Shown here: positions 5,571 to 5,647 of the stretch, piece by piece
Position numbering within the stretch: position 1 is the first letter of the stretch
Layout: each line of letters begins with the position of its first letter
Origin: Spirochaetaceae bacterium
GTDB taxonomy: Bacteria; Spirochaetota; Spirochaetia; Treponematales; Breznakiellaceae
Direction of reading: 5' to 3'
NCBI GenBank assembly: GCA_031273985.1
Contig: JAISQV010000154.1
Coordinates: 1 to 5,647 of the forward strand
Length of the DNA: 5,647 nt
Position numbers and translations under genes: made by a program
Notes under the pieces: generated by a model
The model's input: the letters and a program-made list of their open reading frames with translations, nothing else
What the model was told of the DNA's origin: nothing
The model's database searches: none

Positions 5571-5647
5571 CGGATTTACACGGAGTATACGGATTACACG
5601 GATTTTCGTTCCAAAACCTTCTTAATCCGTAAAAATCTGCGAAAATC
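5571..5647. repeat. Short-unit CGGATTACA element with inverted right arm, cut by window end
   Basis: Four imperfect direct units stand in a row: CGGATTTACA (5571-5580), CGGAGTATA (5581-5589), CGGATTACA (5590-5598) and CGGATTTTCG (5599-5608). Inverted counterparts follow. AATCCGT (5624-5630) complements ACGGATT (5589-5595), and CGAAAATC (5640-5647) complements GATTTTCG (5601-5608). The element runs off the right edge. Intergenic tracts of this ATCCGTGTAATCCG type are, from memory, common in many unrelated bacterial genomes. It looks like a dispersed non-coding repeat rather than a CRISPR. Bases 5509-5570, just before it, hold nothing recognisable. Confidence 0.6.

Overview
The window is GC-rich bacterial DNA. 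Isoleucine is often encoded by ATA despite the GC richness. It most resembles a Treponema-type spirochaete, possibly a host- or gut-associated one. That placement rests mainly on a CMP-aminoethylphosphonate synthase (PntC) fused to a 2-aminoethylphosphonate transaminase, an arrangement known from Treponema denticola. It is an inference and has not been tested by database search.

Bases 1-4078 hold the 3' end of a phosphonate-biosynthesis operon on the + strand: phosphonopyruvate decarboxylase (ppd, cut by the left window edge), a bifunctional PntC/AEP-transaminase fusion, and PEP mutase (pepM) with an N-terminal cytidylyltransferase-like domain. The genes overlap by 4 bp and 1 bp, and both junctions have good Shine-Dalgarno sites, so they should be co-transcribed and translationally coupled. 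Together they encode a full route: PEP to phosphonopyruvate (PepM), to phosphonoacetaldehyde (Ppd), to 2-aminoethylphosphonate (transaminase domain), to CMP-2-aminoethylphosphonate (PntC domain). The CMP-activated product is the expected donor for attaching AEP to a lipid or surface glycan. No transferase for that last step lies in the window.

Bases 4079-4579 are non-coding and separate pepM from the convergent uppP. First comes a cluster of perfect GC hairpins with 3-5 nt loops, three of them exactly 31 bp apart. Next is a perfect 13-bp stem with a TGAA loop, then two mutually exclusive hairpins, then an element made of short units related to AAGGACACG in opposite orientations.

Bases 4580-5383 (- strand) encode undecaprenyl-diphosphatase UppP/BacA, complete with its active-site motifs. 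Its start overlaps the end of a doubtful 30-42 codon upstream reading frame. Bases 5384-5647 are otherwise non-coding and end in a second element, built of 9-10 bp units of the form CGGATTACA facing inverted copies; it runs off the right edge.

The strongest points for follow-up are the complete four-step CMP-AEP route in three genes, the PepM-fused nucleotidyltransferase domain whose HxGH motif reads HPGI, the 31-bp-period hairpin array, and the two short-unit elements flanking uppP.
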